From assembly GCA_903840435.1 (NCBI GenBank), contig CAIMFV010000028.1, positions 36,476 through 100,475 of the forward strand: DNA of 64,000 nucleotides, written 5' to 3'. The DNA comes from an uncultured Caulobacterales bacterium. Its GTDB lineage: Bacteria; Pseudomonadota; Alphaproteobacteria; Caulobacterales; Caulobacteraceae. Both the position numbers and the translations under genes were made by a program. This document shows positions 26,222 to 34,837 of the stretch, in pieces. A model generated the notes under the pieces. The model was not told the origin of the DNA, did no database searches, and was given only the letters and a program-made list of their open reading frames with translations. Each line of letters starts with the position of its first letter. Positions within the stretch are counted from its first letter, which is position 1.

Positions 26222-26238
26222 CAAACGACCGTCGTTTG
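26222..26238. promoter_or_regulatory. Perfect odd-centred palindrome between slt and dapA
   Basis: CAAACGAC and GTCGTTTG flank one central C. The site is in the 275-base space between divergent slt and dapA genes and has the form of a dimer-binding operator. No matching regulator is known. Confidence 0.4.
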
Positions 26239-26444
26239 GCGAGCCAAAAATCCCGGCTTTGGCGGCTTTGGGGCTCTTGAAGGCCCACCTGCCTTAACGC
26301 CTTGCAAATAGGGCGGTTTTGAGGGGAAACAGGTTTTCACCCCATCAAAAATGCTCTATCCGTCACCGCTTGATTGCGGACGATGACCGCGATCTTAGCG
26401 TTCCTTTCGCCAGCCATCGGCGAATCTCCGTCTGAGAAAGCATT

Positions 26445-27341
26445 ATGCCACATCCAAGGTTCAAAGGCGTCCTTACTGCGCTGGTCACGCCCTTTAAAGC
26501 AGGGGCAGTGGATGAGGCGGCCTTTGTCCGGCTCGTCGAGCGTCAGATTGCGGCGGGCGTGCATGGATTGGTTCCGGTTGGCACGACGGGAGAAACCGCC
26601 ACCCTTAGCCATGACGAGCACCGCCGGGTGGTCGAGCTTTGCGTTGCCACCGCAGCCGGACGGGTGCCGGTCATCGCAGGGGCGGGCTCAAACTCCACCG
26701 AGGAAGCGATTGAATTGGTCCGTCACGCCAAGACCATTGGCGCCGACGCGGCATTGGTGGTGACGCCCTATTATAATCGTCCGAGCCAGGAGGGGCTCTA
26801 TCAGCACTATGCGGCGATCAATGCGGCGGTGCAGCTACCGGTCTTTGTCTACAATGTGCCCGCGCGGACCTCTTGCGACATTACCAATGAGACCCTGCAG
26901 CGCTTGGCCAAACTGCCCAATATTATTGGCGTAAAGGACGCCACCGGCGATCTGGTCCGCGCAAGCTTACAGCGGCTGGAGTGCGGACCCGATTGGGTGC
27001 TGTTATCGGGCGATGATCCTACCGCACTTGGCTATGTCGCCCATGGCGGACATGGCTGCATTTCTGTAACCTCCAATGTCGCGCCGGCCGCCTGTGCGGC
27101 GATGATGGATGCAGCGCTCAGTGGAGATTTCAAAGCCGCCGTCGCCTGGCAAGACCGGTTGGTGCGATTGCACAAGGCGCTGTTCCTAGATGCCTCGCCG
27201 GCGCCAACCAAGTTCGCCCTGGCCCATCTCGGCCTTTGCGAGGCGGGGGTGCGGTTGCCGCTCGCCAGCTGTTCAGATGCGGTCAAGCCCGCTATTCTGG
27301 CTGCGCTTTCCGAGGTCGGCGACGGTGCCTTGAGCCAGTGA
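26445..27341 (+). CDS. dapA: 4-hydroxy-tetrahydrodipicolinate synthase
   Basis: The protein has 298 residues. It condenses pyruvate with aspartate semialdehyde in the lysine/diaminopimelate pathway, in the cytoplasm. The signature PVGTTGE is at about 44-50, the catalytic Tyr136 lies in [10 protein letters not shown] and the Schiff-base Lys164 in [10 protein letters not shown]. The start is preceded by GAGAAAG. smpB follows 25 bases later on the same strand, an arrangement common in this bacterial class. Diaminopimelate production fits the neighbouring transglycosylase. Confidence 0.96.
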   Translation: MPHPRFKGVLTALVTPFKAGAVDEAAFVRLVERQIAAGVHGLVPVGTTGETATLSHDEHRRVVELCVATAAGRVPVIAGAGSNSTEEAIELVRHAKTIGADAALVVTPYYNRPSQEGLYQHYAAINAAVQLPVFVYNVPARTSCDITNETLQRLAKLPNIIGVKDATGDLVRASLQRLECGPDWVLLSGDDPTALGYVAHGGHGCISVTSNVAPAACAAMMDAALSGDFKAAVAWQDRLVRLHKALFLDASPAPTKFALAHLGLCEAGVRLPLASCSDAVKPAILAALSEVGDGALSQ

Positions 27342-27366
27342 CCCGCGCGCGTCCAGGCCAAACGTC

Positions 27367-27840
27367 ATGACAGAACCGAAGGTTCAGGAGCGCAAGCTGA
27401 TCGCCGACAATCGTCGGGCGCGCTTTGACTATTTTCTCGAAGATAGTTTTGAGGCGGGGCTCGTCCTGACGGGGTCGGAGGTCAAGGCCTTGCGCCAGGG
27501 ACGGGCGAATATTGCTGAGAGCTATGCCAGTCTCGACAAGGGCGAAATGGTGCTGATCAACGCCTATATCCCCGAATATTCCGGGGCCAATCGCTTCAAC
27601 CATGAGCCGCGCCGCGCCCGCAAACTTTTGCTGCACAAGCGCGAAATTCATAAGTTGGCCATTGGTATCCAGCGGGAAGGGCGCACGATCGTGCCGGTCA
27701 AACTCTATTTTGACGGCAAGGGCCGGGCCAAGCTCGAAATTGCCTTGGCAAAGGGCAAGAAGTTGCACGACAAGCGCGCCACCGAGGCGGACCGGGATTG
27801 GAAGCGCGACCAAGGTCGGCTGCTGCGTAATCTGGGTTAG
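27367..27840 (+). CDS. smpB: SsrA-binding protein SmpB
   Basis: The protein has 157 residues. It binds tmRNA and carries it to stalled ribosomes. [20 protein letters not shown] and [14 protein letters not shown] mark the beta-barrel, and the basic tail after [20 protein letters not shown] is the part that enters the decoding site. The stop overlaps that of the convergent MFS gene by three bases. The tmRNA gene is not in this window. Confidence 0.96.
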   Translation: MTEPKVQERKLIADNRRARFDYFLEDSFEAGLVLTGSEVKALRQGRANIAESYASLDKGEMVLINAYIPEYSGANRFNHEPRRARKLLLHKREIHKLAIGIQREGRTIVPVKLYFDGKGRAKLEIALAKGKKLHDKRATEADRDWKRDQGRLLRNLG

Positions 27841-29063
27841 TCGGCCTCGGGTCGAGTTGCCCACCAGGCCCAGACGGCGGCCATGCCAAGAAAGAGCGCG
27901 GCCAGCAGGAAGGGCGCGCCCGACAGGCTGAGCGGCAGACCCGGTCGAACGAAATAGGCATAGACATTCAAAAAAATCAGCGGGCCGACCACCTCGGATA
28001 TGCCGGTCAGGCTTGAGATGGCGCCTTGCAGTCGCCCCTGTTCGGCGGCGGTGACGTGGCGGGTCATCAAGGCCTGGGCGGCGGCGCCAAACATGCCCCA
28101 CAGCGCCAGGATGGGGATGGCCCACCATAACATGGCGCCTGTGGCAGCGGTTCCGGCGACCACCATGCCCGCCGCGCCGAACAAGAGCCCGGCAATGATG
28201 GCGCGGCGATTGCCGAACCAGCCTATGGCGCGCGGCACGACAAAAACCTGGGCCACCACCAGGGCCACGCCCACAGCGGTCAAGGTGGCGCCAAGGGTTT
28301 GGGGCGACCAGCCATAGCGATAGGTGGCGTAGAGCACGATGCTTGACGGAAGCGAAACTTGCGCCAGCGTCGACACGAACGAGACGCCTGCCAGCCCAAA
28401 CAGTTCAGGATGACGTTTTAACAATATCAGCGCACCGATGGGATTGGCGCGCCGCCAGCTAAAGGGCAGGCGATGGGCCGCATCCAGCGATTCAGGCAAC
28501 ACAAAGACGCCGTAGATGGCATTGGCGAGGGAAAAGGCGGCGGCGACATAGAGCGGCGCATGTAGGCCAAACCGGCTCAACAGCCCGCCAAGAGCGGGCC
28601 CAAAGACAAGGCCGACACCAAAGGCCGCGCCGATCAGTCCATAGGCCTGGCCCCGCTTTTCTTCTGGCGTTGTGTCGGCGACATAGGCGCTGGCGATGGC
28701 AAAACTTGCCCCTGTCACCCCTGACACCACCCTGCCAATAAAGAGCCAGGCGAGGCTCGGCGCCCAGGCCATGGCGGCATAGGAGAGACCAAGTCCAAGA
28801 TTGGAAACGAGGATTAGCGGACGGCGTCCAAAGCGGTCGGACAAACACCCGATCACCGGCGAACAGAAGAACTGCACACTGGCGAACACCGTGTTGAAGC
28901 CAGCATAGATGACCGCGGCTTCTGAGATATTGCCAAGGACAAACTGGCGCACCAGGCCCGGTAGGATAGGGGCCACCATGCCGAGCGCCATAATATCCAA
29001 CAGCACGGTGACAAAGATAAAGAGGACAGCGCCGCTACGATGGCGAACAGGCGGATCGGTCAT
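27837..29063 (-). CDS. MFS transporter, tetracycline-resistance-like (DHA1)
   Basis: The ATG at 29063 with GGAGGG upstream gives 408 residues and about 12 membrane segments; the longer GTG/ATG extension overlaps the upstream gene and is rejected. The loop 2-3 motif [17 protein letters not shown] is the MFS A-motif, and [13 protein letters not shown] follows in helix 5, as in TetA proteins. It may export drugs or metabolites with proton antiport; resistance cannot be assumed from sequence. It follows the uracil-DNA glycosylase gene with a 20-base gap. Confidence 0.85.
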   Translation of the reverse strand: MTDPPVRHRSGAVLFIFVTVLLDIMALGMVAPILPGLVRQFVLGNISEAAVIYAGFNTVFASVQFFCSPVIGCLSDRFGRRPLILVSNLGLGLSYAAMAWAPSLAWLFIGRVVSGVTGASFAIASAYVADTTPEEKRGQAYGLIGAAFGVGLVFGPALGGLLSRFGLHAPLYVAAAFSLANAIYGVFVLPESLDAAHRLPFSWRRANPIGALILLKRHPELFGLAGVSFVSTLAQVSLPSSIVLYATYRYGWSPQTLGATLTAVGVALVVAQVFVVPRAIGWFGNRRAIIAGLLFGAAGMVVAGTAATGAMLWWAIPILALWGMFGAAAQALMTRHVTAAEQGRLQGAISSLTGISEVVGPLIFLNVYAYFVRPGLPLSLSGAPFLLAALFLGMAAVWAWWATRPEAD

Positions 29064-29082
29064 ACGTATGCCGCCCTCCGTC

Positions 29083-29733
29083 TCACGCGTCGAGATCGGC
29101 GCGGACCTTGGCGAACACATCGCGGAACATCTGCGGCGTCAACCGCCCAGTGTTCGTGTTCAGCCGAGAGCAATGATAGGAATTATAGAGCCGAAGGCCT
29201 GGAAGATCGGTGATGACGCCATGCCCCCCCGCCGCCGCCGAGGCTTTTAAGCCTAAGGCCTTCAACAGATTCCGACGCGAGACATCGCCAAGCGTCACCA
29301 CGGCCTGCAGCTTGGGCAGGGCGGCAAGCCTCGCCTTCAGGTGTGGCCGACAGGTGTCTTCTTCGTCAGGTGTGGGGCGGTTGCCCGGTGGTGCACAGCG
29401 AACCGCGTTCGACACCAAGCAGTCAATCAGGCGCAGGCCGTCATCGGGTCGCTCAAGATAGGACCCCTCGGCAAACCCAAAATGCAGCAGGGTTTCGAAT
29501 AACAGTTTTCCGGCAAAATCGCCGGTAAAGGGTCGCCCGGTGCGATTGGCGCCCATCCGGCCCGGCGCCAGTCCGAGCACCAGCAACCGGGCGTTTGGAT
29601 CACCAAAGGAGGGCGCCGGGCCGTTGAACCAATCGGGATGGGCCGTCGCATTGTCGCGGCGATAGGCGACCAGCCTTGGGCACAGGGCGCACGACTTGGC
29701 GGGTTCTGCGACGGCCGACACGGAGGGGCTCAA
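29083..29733 (-). CDS. Uracil-DNA glycosylase, type 5 (UDGb)
   Basis: The TTG at 29733 overlaps the NYN gene stop as TTGA, giving 216 residues. Four Cys near the N-terminus and in the middle (CALCP, NAVRCAPP, DTCRPH) would ligate the 4Fe-4S cluster. GLAPGRMGANRTGRPFTGD is the family motif 1. The late SYHCSRLNTNTGRL is the motif 2 region. It removes uracil or related bases from DNA to start base excision repair. A GTG at residue 5 is an alternative start. Confidence 0.9.
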   Translation of the reverse strand: MSPSVSAVAEPAKSCALCPRLVAYRRDNATAHPDWFNGPAPSFGDPNARLLVLGLAPGRMGANRTGRPFTGDFAGKLLFETLLHFGFAEGSYLERPDDGLRLIDCLVSNAVRCAPPGNRPTPDEEDTCRPHLKARLAALPKLQAVVTLGDVSRRNLLKALGLKASAAAGGHGVITDLPGLRLYNSYHCSRLNTNTGRLTPQMFRDVFAKVRADLDA

Positions 29734-30323
29734 TCTAGGTCTGTGTCATCAGCTTCATCGTCAGGTTGCAAGAACCGGGGCACATTGTTCTGGCGCGGCC
29801 GACCAATCAGCGTCGCTAGATCATGCAGATCGATATAGACATCGGCCTGACGGCGCAAATCGTCCGACGCCATCGGGGGCTGCGACCTGACCGTCGAGAC
29901 AACCGTGACGCGCACGCCCTTGCGTTGCACCGCTTCGACCAATTTGCGAAAATCGCCATCGCCGGAGAACAGCACGATGTGATCGACGTGCGGCGCGATT
30001 TCCAGCATGTCGACGGCAATTTCAATATCCATATTGCCTTTGGAGCGAGTGACCCCGGTCGATTGCTCGGTATAGCGTTTGACCGGCTTGGTCACCATGG
30101 TGAAGCCATTATAGTCCAGCCAATCGACCAAGGGCCGGATCGGCGAATAGTCCTGGTCTTCCAAAATGGCCGTGTAGTAGTAGGCGCGAATGAGAATGCC
30201 GCGCTTTTTGAATTCTTCGAGCAACTTTTTGTAGTCGATGTCGAAGTTTAGGTTTTTAACCGCTGAATAAAGGTTGGCGCCGTCGATAAAAAGTGCCAAC
30301 CGGTCAGTAGGATAAAACGTCAT
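29730..30323 (-). CDS. NYN-domain protein (LabA/DUF88 family)
   Basis: The ATG at 30323 gives 197 residues; an upstream ATG at 30371 would overlap the divergent folK start and is disfavoured. Acidic residues of the PIN/NYN site are visible in LFIDGANLY (Asp14), KGNMDIEIAVDML and LFSGDGDF. The family are predicted metal-dependent RNases of the PIN-like fold. Translation appears coupled to the glycosylase gene downstream. The biological target is unknown. Confidence 0.85.
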   Translation of the reverse strand: MTFYPTDRLALFIDGANLYSAVKNLNFDIDYKKLLEEFKKRGILIRAYYYTAILEDQDYSPIRPLVDWLDYNGFTMVTKPVKRYTEQSTGVTRSKGNMDIEIAVDMLEIAPHVDHIVLFSGDGDFRKLVEAVQRKGVRVTVVSTVRSQPPMASDDLRRQADVYIDLHDLATLIGRPRQNNVPRFLQPDDEADDTDLD

Positions 30324-30349
30324 CCAATATCTTTCTCGAGTTTTAAACG

Positions 30350-30865
30350 ATGCAAAATAGCATCCAATCACAAGTTATCGTCGCCTTAGGCGGTAATTTA
30401 TCACTTCGGGGACGAAAACCCGTCGAAATATTGGAATTGGCCCTACAAAAACTCCCTGAATTCGGATTTCGCGTGGTGAGGCGATCTTCGTGGTGGGTGT
30501 CGAGTGCTTGGCCAAACCCGATGGACCCTCCCTACATCAATGGGATTGCACTTGTCGAGACCGGCTATACGCCAAGCCAGGCCCTGGCCCAGTTGCACAG
30601 TCTCGAAACAGCCTTTGGGCGAGTGCGCAGCGACCCAAATGCGCCGCGAACCTTAGATCTCGACATCATCGATTTCGCCGGGCTGGTCTGCGCGCCGACG
30701 GTTGGCGAAGCGCTTGAACTGCCCCATCCCCGCGCCGCCGACCGGGCCTTTGTCATGCGGCCCCTGGCCGAGATTGCGCCAAATTGGCGTCATCCGCGCC
30801 TGGGACTAACGGCAGAAGCCTTGGCCAAATCAGCCCGCATTGGCGACGACGCTCAGCCTGTGTAA
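30350..30865 (+). CDS. folK: 2-amino-4-hydroxy-6-hydroxymethyldihydropteridine diphosphokinase
   Basis: The protein has 171 residues. It transfers pyrophosphate from ATP to the pterin in folate synthesis. VALGGNLS opens the fold, and NAPRTLDLDIIDF contains the magnesium-binding Asp pair. LPHPRAADRAFVMRPLAEIAP completes the family signature. It is divergent from the NYN gene with 26 bases between starts, so promoters overlap. No folB or folP lies nearby. Confidence 0.94.
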   Translation: MQNSIQSQVIVALGGNLSLRGRKPVEILELALQKLPEFGFRVVRRSSWWVSSAWPNPMDPPYINGIALVETGYTPSQALAQLHSLETAFGRVRSDPNAPRTLDLDIIDFAGLVCAPTVGEALELPHPRAADRAFVMRPLAEIAPNWRHPRLGLTAEALAKSARIGDDAQPV

Positions 30866-30881
30866 ACGAAGCCGCGCTGCC

Positions 30882-31136
30882 CTAGTGGCGCTTTCGACAT
30901 CGCACCAGGATGGCCTTGGGCAAATCAACGATTTCCACCAACTCGTGGCCTTCAGACGTAAGGAAATGCGGCGCGTCGATCCGGACCAAAGGATCATCCG
31001 CCGTCAGGGCCACGACCTGGCCCGGTTGCGCCAGCTCCAGCGCACGGCGCAGGCGCAAGGTCGGAACCGGACAGCGGTGACCGCGGGCATCAACGGCAAT
31101 CTCTGGCAAGGGGGGCGTCTGCGGGGCGGTCGGCAT
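30882..31136 (-). CDS. TusA/SirA-like sulfur-carrier protein
   Basis: The protein has 84 residues. The motif RCPVPTLRLRRAL has the reactive Cys22 in the CPxP signature. The last part (GHELVEIVDLPKAILVRCRKR) matches the second strand pair of the fold. Such proteins relay persulfide sulfur to tRNA thiolation or other sulfur pathways. It is convergent with folK and divergent from the hydrolase gene. Confidence 0.85.
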   Translation of the reverse strand: MPTAPQTPPLPEIAVDARGHRCPVPTLRLRRALELAQPGQVVALTADDPLVRIDAPHFLTSEGHELVEIVDLPKAILVRCRKRH

Positions 31137-31212
31137 GAAGACGTCTTGCCTTGAGCGGGCGCTCTACGCAATCCCTGGCGCCGGTGAGCAAATCTTCTAT
31201 GATCGCGCCGCG

Positions 31213-32652
31213 ATGACAGTGGGAGGAAAGGTGGCGCGGCAGAGGGAAGGTCCGGTGCGGCCAAAAGAAGTGGATCAAGGCGCGCTCTGGCGGCGCCACG
31301 CCATTTCGGCTGTGATTATCATCGGCATGATTTGGGCGGCCTGCGTCTATCGGCCGGACCTCGCCTTGCGTGTGGCGGTGGGCTTGACCGCCCATGATCT
31401 CTGTTCGGCGACCTTTGTTTCGCGGCTCGACCCTGACCTCTATTTCGCCGAAGGGATCGCGCCCCGGCCCGGCTATCGGCTGATCGCGCGCTACATGCAT
31501 TACGAGGTGCATCGCGATGCGGGCGAAGTCATTGCCCAATTGGGTCAAATTCGGCGCAAGGCGACCTTTAGTCCGGGTAGGGGCTGTCTCCTGCAACTGG
31601 ACGGTGCGCGGCCCTTGCCACCCCTGCCGCCGCAACCGACGCAACTGGCTTTAACGCCGCCTTGGCCCGCCGAGGTCACGGCGCCGAGCGATCCTGCCAT
31701 CGCCCGGGGGCTCGACACGCTTTTTGCTGAGGCCGACCCGAAAAACCCGCGCCGGGTAAAGGCTGTGGTGGTGCTGAAAGATGGCAAGATCGTCGCCGAA
31801 CGCTATGCCACAGGCTATTCGGTCGCCACGCCGATCAATGGCTGGTCGGTTTCCAAATCGGTGGTCAATGCGCTTTTGGGTATCTTGGCCCGACAGGGGA
31901 AGCTGAACATGGGCGATCCGGCCCCGGTCGCGCTGTGGCGCTTGCCCGGCGATCCGCGCGCCGCCATCACCTATGACCAATTAGAGCGCATGGAGAGCGG
32001 GCTTTCGGTTGACGAGGACAATTCCGGCTTTGACGTCTCCTCACAGATCCTATTCACCGCCCGCGATACGGCCCGCGCCGCCATGCAAAGGCCCTTGAAG
32101 CGGCCGCCGGGGACCGAATTTCACTATGGCAGTCCCAATACGCTGATCCTGGCCCGTCTGATCGAAAACGCCGTCGGCGGGACGCCGGAAGCCTTTCTCC
32201 GCTTTGCCCATACCGAACTCTTTGATCCGCTCGGCATGGATCATGTGACGGTGGAGACCGATGCCGAGGGCACGCCCCTGGCCGCCAGCTATATTCTGGC
32301 GCCCGCCCGGGCCTGGGCGCGGTTTGGCGCGCTTTATGCCGATGATGGCGTGGTGCAGGGTGTGCGCATCCTCCCACCGGGCTGGATTGACGAAAGTCGC
32401 CGGTCAACCCTGGGCTCCAACTATGGCGCCGGGTTCTGGACCAATGGGTCCGAGGCGCCGGAAGCGCGCGGACGGGTCGCGGCAGGCTTTCCCCGCGATG
32501 GCTTTTTCGCCTCTGGCGCGATGGGGCAGAGGCTCTATATCCTGCCGAAGGAACACTTGGTTTTCGCCAGATTTGGTCTGTCGCCGAATGGCGATAATGG
32601 CATTGTCGAAGACCTTGCCTTTTTGCGCCTGCTGCGCGCCCACCTGCCCTAG
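31213..32652 (+). CDS. Membrane-anchored serine hydrolase, beta-lactamase/PBP4b-like fold
   Basis: The ATG at 31213 gives 479 residues; a start at 31135 is possible but overlaps the divergent gene. A membrane helix at about 31-47 anchors a large periplasmic part. SVSK (Ser212-Lys215) is the catalytic SxxK, YGSPN serves as the second motif (Tyr), and GAMGQ near the end replaces KTG. That is the class C beta-lactamase/esterase fold. It may act on peptides, esters or wall fragments; beta-lactam resistance is not implied. The aldo/keto reductase follows after 14 bases. Confidence 0.8.
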   Translation: MTVGGKVARQREGPVRPKEVDQGALWRRHAISAVIIIGMIWAACVYRPDLALRVAVGLTAHDLCSATFVSRLDPDLYFAEGIAPRPGYRLIARYMHYEVHRDAGEVIAQLGQIRRKATFSPGRGCLLQLDGARPLPPLPPQPTQLALTPPWPAEVTAPSDPAIARGLDTLFAEADPKNPRRVKAVVVLKDGKIVAERYATGYSVATPINGWSVSKSVVNALLGILARQGKLNMGDPAPVALWRLPGDPRAAITYDQLERMESGLSVDEDNSGFDVSSQILFTARDTARAAMQRPLKRPPGTEFHYGSPNTLILARLIENAVGGTPEAFLRFAHTELFDPLGMDHVTVETDAEGTPLAASYILAPARAWARFGALYADDGVVQGVRILPPGWIDESRRSTLGSNYGAGFWTNGSEAPEARGRVAAGFPRDGFFASGAMGQRLYILPKEHLVFARFGLSPNGDNGIVEDLAFLRLLRAHLP

Positions 32653-32666
32653 GACGAAGACAAAAG

Positions 32667-33680
32667 ATGCATAAGCGATCTCTGGCTGGGAAATCCCTCG
32701 GCGCCATTGGCTATGGCTGTATGAGCCTCAGCCCCTCCTACGGCCCGCCGCCGGATCGGGTGGAAGGAGCGCGGCTGTTGAACCTGGCGCTCGACCTTGG
32801 CTACGACTTTTTCGATACGGCTGCAGTTTATGGCCTTGGCGGCAATGAGACCTTGGTGGGCGAGGCGCTGGCCGCGCGCCGGTCAGAATTCTTCCTCGCT
32901 TCCAAGTGCGGCCTTGGGCCAAGCCCTGAAGGGCGGCGCTGGCTAAACGGTCGGCCAGACGAGGTCAAGCGGCTGTGCGACCAGAGCCTGAAACAGCTGA
33001 AGACCGACTTTATCGACCTCTATTACCTGCACCGTTTGGATCCCCAGGTGCCGATTGAAGATAGCGTTGGCGCGCTCGGCGATTTGGTGCGCGCACGCAA
33101 GATCGGCGCCATTGGCCTGTCGGAAATCTCCGCCGCCACCTTGCATCGCGCCTGTCGGGAGTTTCCGGTCGCCGCCCTGCAATCGGAATATTCCTTGTGG
33201 AGCCGAAATCCAGAACTGGGCGCCCTCGAAGCCTGTCGCCAGTTGGGGGTCACCTTTGTGGCCTTTAGTCCGGTGGCGCGGGGCTTTTTGACCGCCGCGC
33301 CGCCGAATATGGCAACGCTGGACCCCACCGATATGCGCCACTCCATGCCGCGCTTTCTAGGCGAGGCCTATGAAGCCAATTTGAAACTGCATGCCGAATT
33401 TTCGCTGATCGCAAAGCGCCTGCACTGCACCCCCGCCCAACTCTCCATCGCCTGGGTGCTGCACAAGGGCGACGACATCTTGCCAATCCCCGGCACAGGC
33501 AAGGAAGCGCACCTGCGCGAAAACGCCGAAGCCGACCAGATCGCGCTCTCAGACGCCGACCTCGCCGAACTCGAACAGCTGATCAATGCGCAGACCGTCG
33601 CAGGCCCCCGCTATGGCCCCGCCATGCAGGCCGCGATTGATACGGAAATGTTTGACAACGAGCGGGTGGCTGTTGTGTGA
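32667..33680 (+). CDS. Aldo/keto reductase
   Basis: The protein has 337 residues of TIM-barrel type. DLGYDFFDTAAVYGLGGNE contains the catalytic Asp and Tyr (FDTAAVYG), and FLASKCG has the catalytic Lys. LYYLHRLDP and the C-terminal LPIPGTGKEAHLRENA (NADPH 2'-phosphate binding) complete the pattern. Substrates are usually aldehydes or ketones; the identity here is unknown. It ends just before the AT-rich defence island. Confidence 0.92.
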   Translation: MHKRSLAGKSLGAIGYGCMSLSPSYGPPPDRVEGARLLNLALDLGYDFFDTAAVYGLGGNETLVGEALAARRSEFFLASKCGLGPSPEGRRWLNGRPDEVKRLCDQSLKQLKTDFIDLYYLHRLDPQVPIEDSVGALGDLVRARKIGAIGLSEISAATLHRACREFPVAALQSEYSLWSRNPELGALEACRQLGVTFVAFSPVARGFLTAAPPNMATLDPTDMRHSMPRFLGEAYEANLKLHAEFSLIAKRLHCTPAQLSIAWVLHKGDDILPIPGTGKEAHLRENAEADQIALSDADLAELEQLINAQTVAGPRYGPAMQAAIDTEMFDNERVAVV

Positions 33681-33976
33681 GGAGGGGGGCGGCGAGACGG
33701 GGATCGGTGCGGAGGGGGAGCGGCGTTGGATGGAGGGGGCGGAACCGTAGTGGGTTGATGGCATCAGGCCCTTGGGCGGAGTAAGGGGGCAGCGCAGTTG
33801 AAACGGGGGCGTTGGCGACGGGATTTGTCCAGGGCGCATTACGAGTTGGGCACAGATTTTCTCAGTACCGCTAAAAGAAAGCGGGCCTTTGAGCGCTCTT
33901 TCCTGCCTTGGAACAACGGGTTCCAGCCACTTGCTTGGCCGCCTGCTCCGGAACCATCCATTTATCAAAGTGACAA
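33681..33976. other. Gene-free left border of the AT-rich island, G-rich strand
   Basis: No gene is supported. G-runs of four or more occur at 33684-33689, 33699-33702, 33714-33718, 33735-33739, 33785-33789 and 33805-33809, all on the plus strand. A small inverted repeat (TGGAAC, AACGG, GTTCCA) at 33909-33925 is near the end of the DUF4435 gene. A short ORF across 33798-34049 has no family resemblance. Confidence 0.5.
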
Positions 33977-34837
33977 CTATGGCAGCACTCGGAAACCTAG
34001 ATTTCGCTGCTGCCAAGAAACAATATATGAGTATATATTTGTCCTTTGAAAATCTGTCTTTTCAAAAGCTAACCTAAGCTTGCTCTCTATTTCTTCCTTG
34101 GTAACATAAATACATTTATTGCTGCCGATAAAAGACTGAAGGGCTTTTCCTAATATCGCTGTTAAATCGTGCCCATTGCACATCATGTATCTATCATGTT
34201 GTTGTGATAATACCTCTTCTATAGATTCAACGAGCTCCGCAATATTCACATTTATTTTGGAATTATTCGCAACTTCTTTGCACAATTTTGATTTATCAGC
34301 TGCAATGGTCTTTCTACCGAAAGATTGAAAGCTCATTTCCTTGAATTTGAGGGGGATTTTTTCCCTCAGCGCGACAAATCTTAAAGCGCCCAATGGATGG
34401 GCGGCATCTACCAGTATATCGAAGATGGATTTTCCACCATTCGTAAGTTTTGCGATCTTCTGCTTGCTACCCATTTCCGACAATAATTTTCTCAGGGCAT
34501 CCGATCGGAGAATTATCTGCTCCATATCGTGATATTCAGTAACTATTACGTTATCACAAGCTGCGTTGACTTCAAAGAAATCATCGTAATCTCGATCCAC
34601 CAAGCAAATAATTCCCTGAGTAGATTCTTTCTGCAAGATCTCAATGGCACCAAGAGCTTTGTCCTTTCCTTCAGCTATGATGATCTCGCAGGTTTCGCGA
34701 TTTATAAAATTCGAAAGTAGCTTTTCGTCACTGGCCCCCTCCACGATAAACATCGCTTTTTCCGAATCGGCCCGCAGCATCAGAATTTCAGACACGACAG
34801 CTTCCGCATCGACTTCTTCGAATCTGACCTCAGGCAT
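33977..34837 (-). CDS. DUF4435 TOPRIM-like effector, PARIS AriB-like
   Basis: The protein has 286 residues. TOPRIM-type acidic residues are seen at Glu33 in FIVEGASDEKLL and at Asp81/Asp83 in CLVDRDYDDFF, followed by EYHDMEQIIL (Glu101, Asp104). This is the DUF4435 pattern. In PARIS, AriB is the effector held by AriA and released upon phage anti-restriction trigger proteins; it then acts as a nuclease against tRNA. Overlap of 8 bases with the ATPase gene fits a coupled pair. Codons and base composition are visibly AT-rich against the neighbours, a sign of transfer. Whether this copy is active is not shown. Confidence 0.82.
   Translation of the reverse strand: MPEVRFEEVDAEAVVSEILMLRADSEKAMFIVEGASDEKLLSNFINRETCEIIIAEGKDKALGAIEILQKESTQGIICLVDRDYDDFFEVNAACDNVIVTEYHDMEQIILRSDALRKLLSEMGSKQKIAKLTNGGKSIFDILVDAAHPLGALRFVALREKIPLKFKEMSFQSFGRKTIAADKSKLCKEVANNSKINVNIAELVESIEEVLSQQHDRYMMCNGHDLTAILGKALQSFIGSNKCIYVTKEEIESKLRLAFEKTDFQRTNIYSYIVSWQQRNLGFRVLP

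Noticed and set aside
27837..29063. Assumed tetracycline resistance
   Set aside because: Only general MFS/TetA-like motifs are visible; drug export cannot be concluded.
33798..34049. 83-residue plus-strand frame in the island border
   Set aside because: It overlaps the DUF4435 gene end, lacks a ribosome site, and has no family resemblance.
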